The translations under genes were made by a program, and so were the position numbers. Source: Collinsella sp. TF05-9AC (GTDB lineage Bacteria; Actinomycetota; Coriobacteriia; Coriobacteriales; Coriobacteriaceae). Taken from it: 17,576 nucleotides of DNA. Under the pieces are notes generated by a model, which did no database searches, was not told where the DNA came from, and saw nothing but the letters and a program-made list of their open reading frames with translations. Shown piece by piece: positions 5,984 to 15,292 of this stretch; position 1 is the stretch's first letter; every line of letters begins with the position of its first letter. The stretch spans positions 1 through 17,576 of the forward strand of contig NZ_QSSH01000035.1 of assembly GCF_003438495.1 (NCBI RefSeq), written 5' to 3'.

Positions 5984-7267
5984 TTAGTAGATGACGGGAT
6001 CGGGGACGGTAGCATGCTCGACATGCGCGCCGAGCGCCTGCAGCTTTTCGACAAACTGCTCGTAGCCGCGCTTGATGTGATGGATGGCCGAAACCTCGGT
6101 CGTCCCGTCGGCGATCAAGCCCGCTACGACGAGGGCCGCTCCGCCACGCAGATCGGGCGAGGTAACCTGTGCACCCGAGAAGCCCGTGACGCCATGAATC
6201 ATGGCATGATGGCTCTCGATACGAATGTCGGCACCCATGCGCACCAGCTCAGAGGCAAACATAAAGCGATTCTCGAAGATGTTTTCGGTAATAACGGAAC
6301 TGCCGTCGGCAAGGGCGGAGAGTACCATAATCTGTGCCTGCATGTCCGTCGGGAAGCCGGGGAACGGAAGCGTCTGGATGTCGACCGGCTTGATACGCTC
6401 GGCACGGTTCACATGGACGCCGTCGTCGGTACGCTCGCAGTCGATACCCATGAGCTCCATCTTCTTGAGCACCATGCCCAAGTGAATGGGGCAAAAACCC
6501 GTGACGTCGACACCGCGATCGTCGGCCATCAGCGCACCGGCGACGATAAAGGTACCGGCCTCGATGCGGTCGCCCACTACGCGATGGGTAACGGGATGGA
6601 GCTCTTCCACGCCTTCGATAGTCACGACGGGCGTGCCCGCGCCGACAATCTTGGCGCCCATCTCGTTGAGCATGTTGGCGAGATCGACGATCTCGGGCTC
6701 GCGAGCGGCATTATCGATAACCGTGGTGCCCTGAGCGCGCACGGAGGCCATGATGAGGTTCTCGGTGGCGCCGACGCTGGCGAACTCGAGCGTGACGGTC
6801 GTGCCGCGCAGACCCTGGGGCGCGCTGGCGTTGATGTAGCCGTGGGCGGTATCGAACTCGACGCCCAAGGCCTCAAGACCCAAGATATGCATATCGATCT
6901 TGCGGGCGCCCAGGTTGCAGCCGCCGGGCATGGCGATCTTGGCGCGATGGAAACGGCCCAGCAGGGGCCCCATCACAGCCGTGGAGGCGCGCATCTTGGC
7001 GACGAGCTCGTAGGGAGCCTCCCAAGAATCAACCTGGGAAGTATCGATTTCGAGCGTGTGCTCATCGAGAACTTCGATTGTGGCGCCCATGCCCTTGAGT
7101 ACCTTGCCCATAACGTGGACATCGGAAATATCGGGCACGTTCTGAAGCGTTGTCTTGCCCGGCGCCAGAAGCGTTGCAGCCATGAGTTTGAGTGCGGAAT
7201 TCTTTGCACCCGAGACGGGCACGGAGCCTCCGATGGCGTGGCCACCCTCAACGCGGATAATATCCAA
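5984..7267 (-). CDS. murA: UDP-N-acetylglucosamine 1-carboxyvinyltransferase
   Basis: First committed cytosolic step of peptidoglycan synthesis: transfers enolpyruvate from phosphoenolpyruvate to UDP-GlcNAc. The 427 residues match the usual 417-430 and form the two-domain EPSP-synthase-like fold. Key residues are Lys22-Asn23 (SGAKNS), the active-site Cys117 in MPGGCNLGAR and Asp308 in FPTDMQAQ. Cys117 means the enzyme is of the kind that fosfomycin can alkylate. The start is TTG at 7267 with AAAGGG about 6 bases upstream; the product then begins MDIIRVEGG as in relatives. A strong terminator hairpin ends only about 14 bases before the start codon, leaving no room for a promoter between them. 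murA must therefore be read from within or above atpC, or by read-through of that hairpin. The LCP gene follows 12 bases downstream. Confidence 0.96.
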   Translation of the reverse strand: MDIIRVEGGHAIGGSVPVSGAKNSALKLMAATLLAPGKTTLQNVPDISDVHVMGKVLKGMGATIEVLDEHTLEIDTSQVDSWEAPYELVAKMRASTAVMGPLLGRFHRAKIAMPGGCNLGARKIDMHILGLEALGVEFDTAHGYINASAPQGLRGTTVTLEFASVGATENLIMASVRAQGTTVIDNAAREPEIVDLANMLNEMGAKIVGAGTPVVTIEGVEELHPVTHRVVGDRIEAGTFIVAGALMADDRGVDVTGFCPIHLGMVLKKMELMGIDCERTDDGVHVNRAERIKPVDIQTLPFPGFPTDMQAQIMVLSALADGSSVITENIFENRFMFASELVRMGADIRIESHHAMIHGVTGFSGAQVTSPDLRGGAALVVAGLIADGTTEVSAIHHIKRGYEQFVEKLQALGAHVEHATVPDPVIY

Positions 7268-7280
7268 GGTCTACCCTTTC

Positions 7281-7319
7281 AAAAAGCATGCCCGGGGTGG
7301 CTGAGCCATCCCGGGCATG
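7281..7319 (-). terminator. Strong hairpin terminator/attenuator between atpC and murA
   Basis: CATGCCCGGG (7287-7296) pairs with CCCGGGCATG (7310-7319). A G-T wobble and TGGCT/AGCCA extend it to about 16 pairs around a minimal loop. On the minus strand the stem is followed by CTTTTTG (complement of A 7281-7285). It starts 36 bases after the atpC stop and looks like the end of the ATP synthase transcript, but the murA Shine-Dalgarno follows at once. Confidence 0.85.
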
Positions 7320-7355
7320 ATGTGTTCGCAAATGGTCGAACGCCAAAACGTTTGA

Positions 7356-7748
7356 CTATTGGGCAAGCTTGAGCTTACACCATGCGATTTCATTATAGAG
7401 GTAGGCGCGGCGTGCATCATCCTCCGACAAATTACCCAGCTTCTCTTCAAAACCTTGAATATCAGCTTTAACCTTGTCGGCGTCGACGGTCGCCAAATCG
7501 CAAGCGCGCTCGGCGAGGACGGTCACGACATCGTCCGCAACCTGGGCATAGCCGCCGGCCACGGCAAACGTGTGGTCGACAGTGCCCATGGCCTTATCGG
7601 AAACGCGAACGTAACCGCGGTCGATCGTGCAGATTTCGCTGGAGTGAGCAGGTAAAACGCCAAACTCGCCATCCGTAGACGGAATCGACACAAACGCAGC
7701 GTCACCCTCATAGGCGAGGCTCACGGGGCACACGATGCGGATACGCAT
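7356..7748 (-). CDS. atpC: F-type ATP synthase epsilon subunit
   Basis: Central-stalk subunit of F1 that contacts gamma and the c-ring and can inhibit ATP hydrolysis. The 130 residues have the expected N-terminal beta-sandwich (MRIRIVCPVSLAYEGDAAFVSIPSTDGEFGVLPAH, with the GEFGVLPAH signature at about 27-35) and a C-terminal helical hairpin (about 88-130: VDADKVKADIQGFEEKL and DDARRAYLYNEIAWCKLKLA). The ATG at 7748 lies 3 bases after the atpD stop, with GGAGGAG inside the end of atpD as ribosome site. It is the last gene of the atp operon. Confidence 0.94.
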   Translation of the reverse strand: MRIRIVCPVSLAYEGDAAFVSIPSTDGEFGVLPAHSSEICTIDRGYVRVSDKAMGTVDHTFAVAGGYAQVADDVVTVLAERACDLATVDADKVKADIQGFEEKLGNLSEDDARRAYLYNEIAWCKLKLAQ

Positions 7749-7751
7749 AAC

Positions 7752-10114
<2,363 letters not shown>

Positions 10115-10119
10115 GGGGC

Positions 10120-11718
10120 TTAGTTCTCCTCTGATCCAGAAACATCCGAATGGTGCTTGGCCATGAACTGCTGCTTGAAGTCGCCGATGACGCGCAAGAG
10201 CTCAGCCTTGGTGTCATCATCGATCTTCTTGGCGCGAACCTTGTCGAGCAGCGAGCCAAAGCCATTGTCCATGTACTCGATGAGCTCGGCACGGAAAGGC
10301 AGCACGTCGGCGATCTCCAGGTCATCCAGGAAGCCCTCGTTGCCAGCGAACAGCGTAACGATCTGCTCGCCAACCTCAAACGGCTTGTAACGCGGCTGCT
10401 TCAGGAGCTCTGTCATGCGGGCACCATGGGTCAGCTGCTTCTGAGTAGCCTCGTCGAGGTCGGAGCCGAACTGCGTAAAGCCGGCGAGCTCCTGGTACGA
10501 AGCGAGGTCCAGACGGAGGTTGCCGGCGACCTGCTTCATAGCCTTGGTCTGCGCGTCGCCACCGACGCGGGACACGGAAATGCCCACGTCGACTGCCGGG
10601 CGCTGGCCCTGGAAGAAGAGCTCGGACTGCAGGTAGATCTGACCATCGGTAATGGAAATGACGTTGGTCGGAATGTAGGCCGAGACGTCGCCGTCCTGGG
10701 TCTCGATGATCGGAAGAGCCGTCATGGAGCCATAACCGTTCTTCTTGGACATCTTGACGGCACGCTCGAGCAGACGAGAGTGCAGGTAGAAGATGTCGCC
10801 AGGATAGGCCTCGCGTCCGGGCGGACGATGCAGCGTCAGCGACATCTGACGGTAGGCCACAGCCTGCTTGGACAGGTCGTCGTAGATGACGAGCACGTGG
10901 CCGCCGGGGTTGGTCTCGCTGGCGGGCTTGCCGTCCTCGCCGTTGTACATGAAGAACTCGCCGATAGCGGCACCGGCCATAGGCGCGATGTACTGCATAG
11001 GGGCGGAATCGGCAGCGGTGGCCGAAACGATGATGGTGTAATCGAGCGCACCGTGCTGAACGAGGGTCTCGCGGATGTTGGCAACCGTGGAGGCCTTCTG
11101 GCCGATGGCGACATAGATGCAGACCATGCCCTTGCCGCGCTGGTTGAGGATAGCGTCGATGGCGATAGCGGTCTTACCGGTCTTACGGTCGCCGATGATG
11201 AGCTCACGCTGGCCACGGCCGATAGGCACCATGGAGTCGATGGCCAACAGGCCGGTCTGAACCGGCTCGCACACCGGGGTACGATCGATGACGCCGGGGG
11301 CCTTGAACTCGATGGGGCGACGGTGCGTGGCGACGATGTCACCCAGGCCGTCGATAGGCTGGCCGAGCGGATTGACGACGCGGCCGAGCATGGCGCGGCT
11401 CACGGGGATATCCATAATGCGGCCAGTGGTGCGGCACTCGTCGCCTTCCTTGATGGAGTCGACGGCACCAAACAGAACGGCGCCGACCTCGTCACGGTCA
11501 AGGTTCTGGGCAAGGCCGAAGACGGTCTCACCGGTATCGGAGCTCTTGAACTCCAGAAGCTCGCCTGCCATGGCGCTCTTGAGGCCGGAGACGCGCGCGA
11601 TGCCGTCGCCTACCTCGTCGACCGTTGAAACCTCATGCGTATCGACCGTCGCGGAGAGGCTCGTGAGCTGCTCCTGCAGTTTCTTGGCGATATCCTGGGC
11701 ATTGAGGGTTTCGGACAT
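10120..11718 (-). CDS. atpA: F-type ATP synthase alpha subunit
   Basis: Non-catalytic nucleotide-binding subunit of F1 (three per complex). The 532 residues show the P-loop GDRKTGKT (176-183), the Walker B strand [18 protein letters not shown] (about 274-291), [22 protein letters not shown] and the arginine-finger region [19 protein letters not shown] segment of roughly 13 extra residues (about 259-273, [15 protein letters not shown]) sits just before Walker B compared with the short GEDA or DGKH link I recall from E. coli and mycobacterial enzymes. The ATG at 11718 overlaps the atpH stop as TAATG with GGAGGTG upstream. The C-terminus is slightly extended and polar. Confidence 0.97.
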   Translation of the reverse strand: MSETLNAQDIAKKLQEQLTSLSATVDTHEVSTVDEVGDGIARVSGLKSAMAGELLEFKSSDTGETVFGLAQNLDRDEVGAVLFGAVDSIKEGDECRTTGRIMDIPVSRAMLGRVVNPLGQPIDGLGDIVATHRRPIEFKAPGVIDRTPVCEPVQTGLLAIDSMVPIGRGQRELIIGDRKTGKTAIAIDAILNQRGKGMVCIYVAIGQKASTVANIRETLVQHGALDYTIIVSATAADSAPMQYIAPMAGAAIGEFFMYNGEDGKPASETNPGGHVLVIYDDLSKQAVAYRQMSLTLHRPPGREAYPGDIFYLHSRLLERAVKMSKKNGYGSMTALPIIETQDGDVSAYIPTNVISITDGQIYLQSELFFQGQRPAVDVGISVSRVGGDAQTKAMKQVAGNLRLDLASYQELAGFTQFGSDLDEATQKQLTHGARMTELLKQPRYKPFEVGEQIVTLFAGNEGFLDDLEIADVLPFRAELIEYMDNGFGSLLDKVRAKKIDDDTKAELLRVIGDFKQQFMAKHHSDVSGSEEN

Positions 11719-12194
11719 TAGGCTTCACCTCCGTACGAATTAGCAGAGTTTGCGAGGGTCTCCTGCGCGATGCGCAGCTGCGTCTTGACGGAGATGTCAC
11801 GACGCTCGCCGCGGGCCTCGAGCACCAGGCCGCCCACGATAGACGGGTCGACCTGCTCGATAAGGAATACCTTGCGGCCGAAGTCCTGCTCGCATTTCTT
11901 AGTGATGGTTTGACGCAGCTCGTCGTCGAGCGGGATCGCCGTGGTGACGGTCACGCCCACTACATCCTCGTCTTCCTCGGCAACATACTTAAAGGCAGCT
12001 GCCACCTTGGGAAGAAGGTCGAGCTGGTCGCGCTTGGACATGGTGTCGAGCACGGCGACGATCTCAGGGCTGGCGCTAGCCAGGCGCTCGATCATCTCGA
12101 GGTCCTCGAACACATGGTTCTCGGCCTTGGCGGCTTCCAAAAGGGAGCGCGCGTAGGTCTCGAGTACCTTGTCCTGATAGCGGCTAGTCGGCAT
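11718..12194 (-). CDS. atpH: F-type ATP synthase delta subunit
   Basis: Peripheral-stalk subunit that joins the b dimer to the top of F1. The 158 residues are shorter than the roughly 175-180 usual for the family, but both parts are recognisable: the N-terminal helical domain with [23 protein letters not shown] (about 13-35), and the C-terminal segment with [31 protein letters not shown]. The start overlaps the end of atpF by 11 bases, with its ribosome site inside atpF, implying coupling. The shorter length appears to come from tighter loops rather than a missing end. Confidence 0.9.
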   Translation of the reverse strand: MPTSRYQDKVLETYARSLLEAAKAENHVFEDLEMIERLASASPEIVAVLDTMSKRDQLDLLPKVAAAFKYVAEEDEDVVGVTVTTAIPLDDELRQTITKKCEQDFGRKVFLIEQVDPSIVGGLVLEARGERRDISVKTQLRIAQETLANSANSYGGEA

Positions 12195-12786
12195 TCAGGC
12201 TACCTGCTTCCTGGATGTAGCGCTCGATGAGCTTCTTCTGCTCGGACTCGTCCTCGAGTGCCTCGCCCACGATCTTGGTGGCGACGGCAACGGACAGGTC
12301 GGCGATGGAGCTCGCGGCACCGGCGTAGATGGACTTGCGCTCGTCCTCGACGGTCGTGTGGGCCTTGGCGATGATCTCCTCGGCCTCCTTGTGAGCAGCC
12401 TCGATGATACGGGCGCGCTCGGACTCGGCGTCCTTACGGGCCTCGAGAACGATGTCGGCAGCCTGACGACGGGCGTCGGTGACGATCGAGTCGGACTCAG
12501 CGCGCTTGGCGATGGCCTCCTGCTTGGTCTTCTCGGCCTCGTCGAGGCTCTCCTCGATCTTCTTGCCGCGCTCCTCCATGGTTTTCATGATGCCCGGCAG
12601 GGCGACCTTGGCCAGCACGATCCAGATAATCAGGAAGGCGATAAGCGCCGGGATGAACTCCGCCATCTTAGGGATGAGGATGTCCGCACCGGCGGCGCCG
12701 TCCTCGGCGAACGCGGAAACCGGCATGAGCAGCGCGGCCGCGGACGCGGAGAGTGCGATCGCGCTCTTCTGGGATGAAAGATTCAT
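12184..12786 (-). CDS. atpF: F-type ATP synthase b subunit with signal-peptide-like N-terminus
   Basis: Peripheral-stalk stator of F0, with one membrane helix and a long cytosolic coiled coil. The 200 residues start with a signal-like segment (about 1-27: MNLSSQKSAIALSASAAALLMPVSAFA, then EDGAAGAD). The A-F-A/E-D junction at 25-29 resembles a signal peptidase I site. The true membrane helix follows (about 45-63, FIPALIAFLIIWIVLAKVALP), then a charged heptad-rich coil to about 165. E. coli b has 156 residues and no such leader. The ATG at 12786 has GGAG 8 bases upstream. The gene follows atpE by 15 bases and overlaps atpH by 11. Confidence 0.93.
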   Translation of the reverse strand: MNLSSQKSAIALSASAAALLMPVSAFAEDGAAGADILIPKMAEFIPALIAFLIIWIVLAKVALPGIMKTMEERGKKIEESLDEAEKTKQEAIAKRAESDSIVTDARRQAADIVLEARKDAESERARIIEAAHKEAEEIIAKAHTTVEDERKSIYAGAASSIADLSVAVATKIVGEALEDESEQKKLIERYIQEAGSLNAD

Positions 12787-12801
12787 ACTTGACGCTCCGT
12801 G

Positions 12802-12996
12802 CTATTTAACGATCAGCGCGACAACGAAGCCGATCAGAGCCAGAGCCTCGCCGAAAGCGGAGCCCATGATGAAGACGGTGAACACGCGGCCCTGGACCTC
12901 AGGCTGACGGGCCATAGCACCCGTAGCACCCAGAGCAGACAGGCCGATAGCAAGACCAGCGCCGATAACACCGAGACCGTAACCGATAACTCCCAC
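12802..12996 (-). CDS. atpE: F-type ATP synthase c subunit (proteolipid ring)
   Basis: Membrane rotor subunit; 64 residues in two helices joined by the polar RQP loop (Arg30-Gln31-Pro32). The ion-carrying carboxylate is Glu50 in GSAFGEALALIGFVVALI. Ser/Thr does not follow Glu50 as in Na+-binding rings, so H+ coupling is the simple reading (inference). The protein is at the short end for the family (usually 70-85), with almost nothing before helix 1. The GTG at 12996 is preceded by AAAGGAGG at 4 bases, and no in-frame upstream start has a comparable ribosome site. Confidence 0.93.
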   Translation of the reverse strand: MGVIGYGLGVIGAGLAIGLSALGATGAMARQPEVQGRVFTVFIMGSAFGEALALIGFVVALIVK

Positions 12997-13120
12997 GATT
13001 CCTCCTTTGTCGTGCGTGTCTTATTTCACGCAGGATAACCTTTTTATAACTGCCGGGCTCCATGGGTACGGGCACCGGCGGTTTAACGAATTGCCTTACC
13101 TTTAAGGCACGAACGGAAGA
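12997..13120 (-). promoter_or_regulatory. atpB-atpE intercistronic leader with hairpins
   Basis: At 124 bases this is by far the longest gap inside the atp operon; all others are 15 bases or less, or overlaps. TGCCTTA-CCTT-TAAGGCA forms a perfect 7-bp hairpin just beyond the atpB stop (about 13090-13107). A GCCGG/CCGGC pairing lies nearer the middle. The part before atpE is A/T-richer and ends in a near-perfect AAAGGAGG. Many c copies are needed per complex, so a leader that boosts atpE translation or stabilises the downstream mRNA is plausible, as known for E. coli atpE; here it is inference. No promoter is evident. Confidence 0.45.
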
Positions 13121-13924
13121 TTACTCCTCCTCCGCGACCTCCTCTGCCTCAGAGACATACACGGCGGTAAGGACCGTGAAGACGTAAGCCTGGATGGCGC
13201 CGACCACAAGCTCGATCGCATAAATCAGGATGAGGATGGCAAGCCAGGCCAGCGAAGGCAGGGCGCCGACGGCGTGGGCCGCGGAAACCTGCTGAAGCAG
13301 CGGCTGCATGAACATGCTCGCCATGATGGCGAACGAGCCCATGACCACGTGTCCTGCGAACATGTTGCAGAACAGACGGACGGCGAGCGTGATGAGGCGC
13401 AGGAAGGTCGAGAAAAGCTCGACGACCCACACGAGCACGTTCATCGGGAAGCTCACGCCCTGCGGGGCGAGGCTCTTGATGTAGCCGATCACGCCGTGAG
13501 CCTTGCATCCGTAGTAGATGAAGTACACGAAGGCGAAAATGGCGAGTGCGGCGGTGGAGCCGATTGCGCCGGTGCCGGGCTTCATTCCCGGGATCAGGCC
13601 GATCATGTTATTGATCAGGATGAACAGGAAAAGCGAGCACAGGAACGGGAAGTGCTTCTTCCAGTTCTCACCCACGACACCCTTGCCGATATCGTTCTCG
13701 ACGTACTCGATGATGTACTCGAAACCGTTGACGAAGAAGCCCTTGGGAACCAGGGTCTGCTTCTTCTTGAACACGGCCAGGACGATCAGGAGCACGATCG
13801 TGGAGACGATCAGCCAAAACGAGTACTGCGTGATGCCGCAGCTCAGATCGCCCACGACAGGGGTGGAGCTGAACTCGCTGACCAGATGATTAATCTCATC
13901 AGGCAGCTTTTCAAAAATTTCCAC
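13121..13924 (-). CDS. atpB: F-type ATP synthase a subunit
   Basis: Membrane stator that forms the ion half-channels against the c-ring. The 267 residues have five or six membrane helices (about 35-51, 95-112, 120-138, 160-180, 185-205 and 220-255). The essential Arg is Arg183 in LRLITLAVRLFCNMFAGHVVMG. The C-terminus is acidic (VSEAEEVAEEE). The start is GTG at 13924 with AAAGG 7 bases upstream, 3 bases after the stop of the atpI-like gene. Confidence 0.95.
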   Translation of the reverse strand: MEIFEKLPDEINHLVSEFSSTPVVGDLSCGITQYSFWLIVSTIVLLIVLAVFKKKQTLVPKGFFVNGFEYIIEYVENDIGKGVVGENWKKHFPFLCSLFLFILINNMIGLIPGMKPGTGAIGSTAALAIFAFVYFIYYGCKAHGVIGYIKSLAPQGVSFPMNVLVWVVELFSTFLRLITLAVRLFCNMFAGHVVMGSFAIMASMFMQPLLQQVSAAHAVGALPSLAWLAILILIYAIELVVGAIQAYVFTVLTAVYVSEAEEVAEEE

Positions 13925-13927
13925 GAC

Positions 13928-14239
13928 TTACCTTTCGACCTCATGAGGATCTCGCAGCGCCTTGGCGACGCGAACCGCGCAGGCGGCCATAAAGGCCACG
14001 AAGCCGATCGCCTCGCCCAGGAGGAACATGCGAAATGCCTCTCCGAACAACACAAACACAACCAAGGTAAAGACAAGCAACGCGATTGCCGAGACCGCGA
14101 GACTCACCATACCCTTGAGCATGTCCGCATTCTGCTTATCGTCAAGAACCGGCTTGAGCGTAAAGACAAAGGGAAGGAAGGCAATCGCGCCCGCGATGGC
14201 ACCTGCAACGATAGCGAGCAGATCGGCTATCTGAAACAC
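13928..14239 (-). CDS. AtpI-like small membrane protein at the head of the atp operon
   Basis: Small hydrophobic protein of 103 residues with about three membrane helices (about 5-25 LLAIVAGAIAGAIAFLPFVF, 46-66 VSLAVSAIALLVFTLVVFVLF and 72-90 FLLGEAIGFVAFMAACAV). It is the first gene of the operon, the position of atpI, whose product helps c-ring assembly in other bacteria. Sequence alone shows no diagnostic AtpI motif to me, so the name rests on position, size and topology. I prefer the GTG at 14239 because GAGG lies 6 bases upstream; the GTG at 14251, with AAGGAAA only 3 bases away, would add four residues. Confidence 0.7.
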   Translation of the reverse strand: MFQIADLLAIVAGAIAGAIAFLPFVFTLKPVLDDKQNADMLKGMVSLAVSAIALLVFTLVVFVLFGEAFRMFLLGEAIGFVAFMAACAVRVAKALRDPHEVER

Positions 14240-14301
14240 TGGCGTCCTCACTTTCCTTTTTTATCGCCTCACAGGACAGTTCCCGCCAAACATTGGTGAC
14301 T

Positions 14302-14329
14302 ATTGTACGAGCCAATCGCTAAAGTACAA
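14302..14329 (-). promoter_or_regulatory. Sigma-70-type promoter of the atp operon
   Basis: On the minus strand TTGTAC (14329-14324) and TACAAT (14307-14302) are separated by 16 bases, good matches to TTGACA and TATAAT. Transcription would begin near 14295, giving a leader of about 55 bases before the atpI-like gene. It is the best promoter match I could find upstream of the operon. Confidence 0.65.
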
Positions 14330-14400
14330 CCGAAAAAGCATCGGTTAATACGCACCTGTTCGTTTTCTTAAGACCTTCTTTATGCCGCAGGTACGGTAAT

Positions 14401-14432
14401 ACGTTTTTCTCGAACCCTGCAGGGCAAAACGT
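14401..14432. repeat. Nested inverted repeat upstream of the atp promoter
   Basis: ACGTTTT (14401-14407) is mirrored by AAAACGT (14426-14432), and inside lies the perfect palindrome CCCTGCAGGG (14415-14424). The element sits about 70 bases upstream of the atp -35 box, between it and the upp hairpin. It could be an operator or part of the upp 3' end; it has no T tract placed for termination. Confidence 0.45.
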
Positions 14433-14444
14433 CCGTTAACAGGA

Positions 14445-14479
14445 GTGCGCGCGGTCGTCTTTTGTTCGACCGCGCGCAC
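14445..14479. terminator. GC-rich hairpin after upp
   Basis: GTGCGCGCGGTCG (14445-14457) pairs perfectly with CGACCGCGCGCAC (14467-14479) around a 9-base T-rich loop. It begins 42 bases beyond the upp stop. On the upp (minus) strand the tail is TCCTGTTAACG with no U run, so it is an imperfect intrinsic terminator; the plus-strand side is more T-rich although no plus-strand gene ends here. Confidence 0.6.
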
Positions 14480-14521
14480 CATTTCTTCGTATTTTCGACG
14501 TTAGCCGGTATGCCCCAGAGA

Positions 14522-15169
14522 TTACAGCGTGCCGTAGATGCGGTCGCCGGCGTCGCCCAGGCCGGGAACGATGTAGGCAGCTTCGTTGAGATGGTCGTCG
14601 ATGGCGCAGGTATAAATATGTACGTCGGGGTCCTTTTCGGTCAGTGACTTGAGGCCCTCGGGGGCCGCGACGATGCACAGCATGCGGATGTCCTTGACAC
14701 CGCGCTCGCGCAGGTAGCTGATGGCCATCTCGGCCGAACCGCCCGTGGCGAGCATGGGGTCGACGACCAGGCAGATGCGCTGGTCGATATCCTTGGGCAT
14801 CTTGCAGTAATACTCATGCGGCTCGTGGGTAACCTCGTCGCGCTCCATGCCGATGTGGCCCACGCGAGCGGAGGGCACCAGGTCGAGGATGCCGTCGACC
14901 ATGCCAAGGCCCGCACGCAGGATGGGCACGATGGCGAGCTTTTTGCCGGCGAGCTGCTTAAACGTTGCGGTGGTGATGGGGGTCTCGACTTCGACGTCTT
15001 CCATGGGCAGGTCGCGCATGGCCTCGTAGCCGTCAAAAAGTGCGAGCTCGCGCACGAGCTGGCGGAACTGGTTGGTGCCGGTGTTTTTGTCGCGCAGGAT
15101 CGACAGCTTGTGCTGGACGAGCGGGTGATCGACAAGCGTCACACGGGACGTATCGTAGGTGACGGTCAT
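14522..15169 (-). CDS. upp: Uracil phosphoribosyltransferase
   Basis: Cytosolic pyrimidine-salvage enzyme that joins uracil and PRPP to give UMP. The 215 residues match the usual 208-215. The PRPP loop is [12 protein letters not shown] (about 135-146), with PILRAGLGM (about 82-90) and the uracil-binding C-terminal [12 protein letters not shown] (about 202-213). The ATG at 15169 gives [22 protein letters not shown] as in relatives and has AAAGGGG 10 bases upstream; an upstream start at 15229 would add 20 unrelated residues. upp just before the atp operon is a common arrangement in Gram-positive bacteria. A structured leader lies upstream. Confidence 0.95.
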   Translation of the reverse strand: MTVTYDTSRVTLVDHPLVQHKLSILRDKNTGTNQFRQLVRELALFDGYEAMRDLPMEDVEVETPITTATFKQLAGKKLAIVPILRAGLGMVDGILDLVPSARVGHIGMERDEVTHEPHEYYCKMPKDIDQRICLVVDPMLATGGSAEMAISYLRERGVKDIRMLCIVAAPEGLKSLTEKDPDVHIYTCAIDDHLNEAAYIVPGLGDAGDRIYGTL

Positions 15170-15292
15170 GGGTTGATTGCCCCTTTCGTTGCGGCCGGAA
15201 GATGGCCTTGCTGACAAGGCACGCAGCAACGTTGCCGCCGCACGCCATGCATTAGTTTAGCGGTTTGTTGTATCGAGCAGCCCATCGCAGCC
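15170..15292 (-). promoter_or_regulatory. upp leader with stacked hairpins
   Basis: Between the glpK stop and upp there are 123 bases. GCCTTG-CTGA-CAAGGC (15205-15220) is a perfect 6-bp hairpin, and GCAACGTTGC (15226-15235) is a perfect palindrome whose GCAACG can alternatively pair with CGTTGC at 15187-15192 to enclose the first hairpin. On the minus strand TAAACT (about 15256-15251) might be a -10 box, without a convincing -35. The fold could be simple mRNA structure or regulatory. I saw no PyrR-type binding loop. Confidence 0.35.

Larger units (their letters stand above)
14240..14521. other. upp-atp intergenic region
   Basis: About 280 bases without a gene. From the upp side it holds a 13-bp GC-rich hairpin (14445-14479), a nested dyad (14401-14432) and then the atp promoter (14302-14329). 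The mRNA leader before the atpI-like gene is roughly 55 bases long. Confidence 0.6.

Noticed and set aside
10150..11628. Long plus-strand reading frame opposite atpA, and similar ones opposite atpD and murA
   Set aside because: They are antisense shadows of strongly conserved genes with GC-rich third codon positions; the translations are low-complexity and have no ribosome sites or motifs.
14436..14678. 80-codon minus-strand reading frame overlapping the end of upp
   Set aside because: It overlaps upp out of frame and consists of Arg/Pro/His-rich translation through the GC-rich hairpin; no ribosome site is evident.
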